From: Candidatus Eiseniibacteriota bacterium
GTDB taxonomy: Bacteria; JAFGKV01
Length of the DNA stretch: 5,442 nt
Reading direction: 5' to 3'
Assembly: GCA_025453925.1 (NCBI GenBank)
Contig: JALOPK010000246.1
Coordinates: 1-5,442, forward strand
Shown here: piece after piece, positions 5,072-5,442 of the stretch
Layout: each line of letters begins with the position of its first letter
Position numbering within the stretch: the stretch's first letter is position 1
The notes under the pieces: generated by a model
Told to the model about the DNA's origin: nothing
What the model saw: the letters and a program-made list of their open reading frames with translations, nothing else
Databases searched by the model: none
Made by a program: the position numbers and the translations under genes

Positions 5072-5442
5072 TGTGGTCACCGCCTTCCCGGGGATGTTCA
5101 GCGCCATGGCGGAGAGTATACCCGGACGAGCGCAGGCAGCCAAACGGCTCGTTTTGGCCATGCACAATCCGAGAGATGAGACGGAAGATCCTCACCGGAC
5201 CATCGACGACGCCCCGTATGGTGGTGGGGGAGGGATGGTCCTCAAGGCTGGGCCTCTCTTCCGGACGGTTGAGAGGATCAAGGCGGCCTTTGGTTCCGGC
5301 ACAGTAATCCTGCTTTCACCCCAGGGGGAGGTACTGACCCAGCGCCTCGTCGAGCAGCTGGCGGAGTTGGGACACTGGATTCTGGTATGCGGACACTATA
5401 AGGGCGTTGATGAGCGGGTGCGGGATCATCTGGTTGATCGTG
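5061..5442 (+). CDS. trmD: tRNA (guanine-37-N1)-methyltransferase TrmD, 3' end beyond the window
   Basis: The first 127 residues of TrmD, the SPOUT-fold SAM-dependent enzyme that makes m1G37 in tRNAs with G36-G37 and so prevents +1 frameshifting. With the CTG at 5061 as start, the protein begins MRIDVVTAFPGMF, the family N-terminus, and overlaps rimM by 11 bases. An in-frame TTG at 5037 would add eight residues; a GTG at 5073 would delete part of the first beta strand. Visible motifs: GRAQ (22-25); HRTIDDAPYGGGGGMVLK (45-62), the usual YGGGxGM; the knot strand ILLSPQGE (83-90); and LVCGHYKGVDERV (108-120). K114 stands where most TrmDs have Glu (RYEG/HYEG). The SAM-binding knot continues past the edge, so the C-terminal tRNA-binding domain is not seen. 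The frame is intact to the last base. Confidence 0.95.
   Translation, partial: MRIDVVTAFPGMFSAMAESIPGRAQAAKRLVLAMHNPRDETEDPHRTIDDAPYGGGGGMVLKAGPLFRTVERIKAAFGSGTVILLSPQGEVLTQRLVEQLAELGHWILVCGHYKGVDERVRDHLVDR

Noticed and set aside
5068-5307. A 79-codon frame starting at ATG 5068.
   Set aside because: It lies in another frame over trmD, whose translation matches the family without interruption to the window end.
1-5442. Mobile element, CRISPR array, toxin-antitoxin or phage-defence module.
   Set aside because: No transposase, integrase, direct-repeat array or terminal inverted repeats are visible; every larger coding segment is a recognised housekeeping or metabolic enzyme.

Overview
The window is GC-rich (about 60% by eye) bacterial chromosomal DNA. 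It is dense with genes and uses the standard code. Most of it is the conserved SRP, ribosome-maturation and tRNA-modification cluster ffh-rpsP-khpA-rimM-trmD on the + strand, an order found in many bacterial phyla. The organism cannot be named from this window. The GC content, the frequent GTG and TTG starts and the 'GHYKG' variant in TrmD would fit an uncultured lineage of the FCB type (Bacteroidota, Latescibacterota, Eisenbacteria and relatives), but this is a guess.

Layout. Bases 1-926 (+) are the 3' part of an RlmI-type class I SAM-dependent rRNA methyltransferase; its N-terminus lies outside the window. A short convergent spacer (927-982) separates it from a zinc-dependent dehydrogenase on the - strand (983-2155). 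This enzyme resembles scyllo-inosose/polyol dehydrogenases and is the only gene here unrelated to translation. The divergent intergenic region 2156-2593 carries a good leftward sigma-70-like promoter with an overlapping near-perfect palindrome (probable operator), a GC-rich inverted-repeat block without a recognisable gene, and a rightward promoter with a very short leader for ffh. From 2594 to the end run ffh (2594-3916), rpsP (3950-4315), khpA (4308-4553), rimM (4550-5071) and the 5' part of trmD (5061 to the edge).

How the genes work together. Ffh is the GTPase of the signal recognition particle and targets nascent membrane proteins. S16 is an early 30S assembly protein. RimM binds the 30S head during maturation, KhpA is a small KH-type RNA-binding protein, and TrmD makes m1G37 in tRNA. 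The four downstream genes are packed tightly: rpsP/khpA, khpA/rimM and rimM/trmD all overlap, which suggests one transcript with translational coupling. Only ffh starts with ATG. rpsP starts with TTG, khpA and rimM with GTG, and the best-supported trmD start is CTG. No new multi-gene system is visible. The points worth a second look are the putative operator of the dehydrogenase gene, the inverted-repeat block upstream of ffh, the hairpin abutting the rpsP ribosome binding site, the trmD start and the Lys in the TrmD RYEG-type motif.
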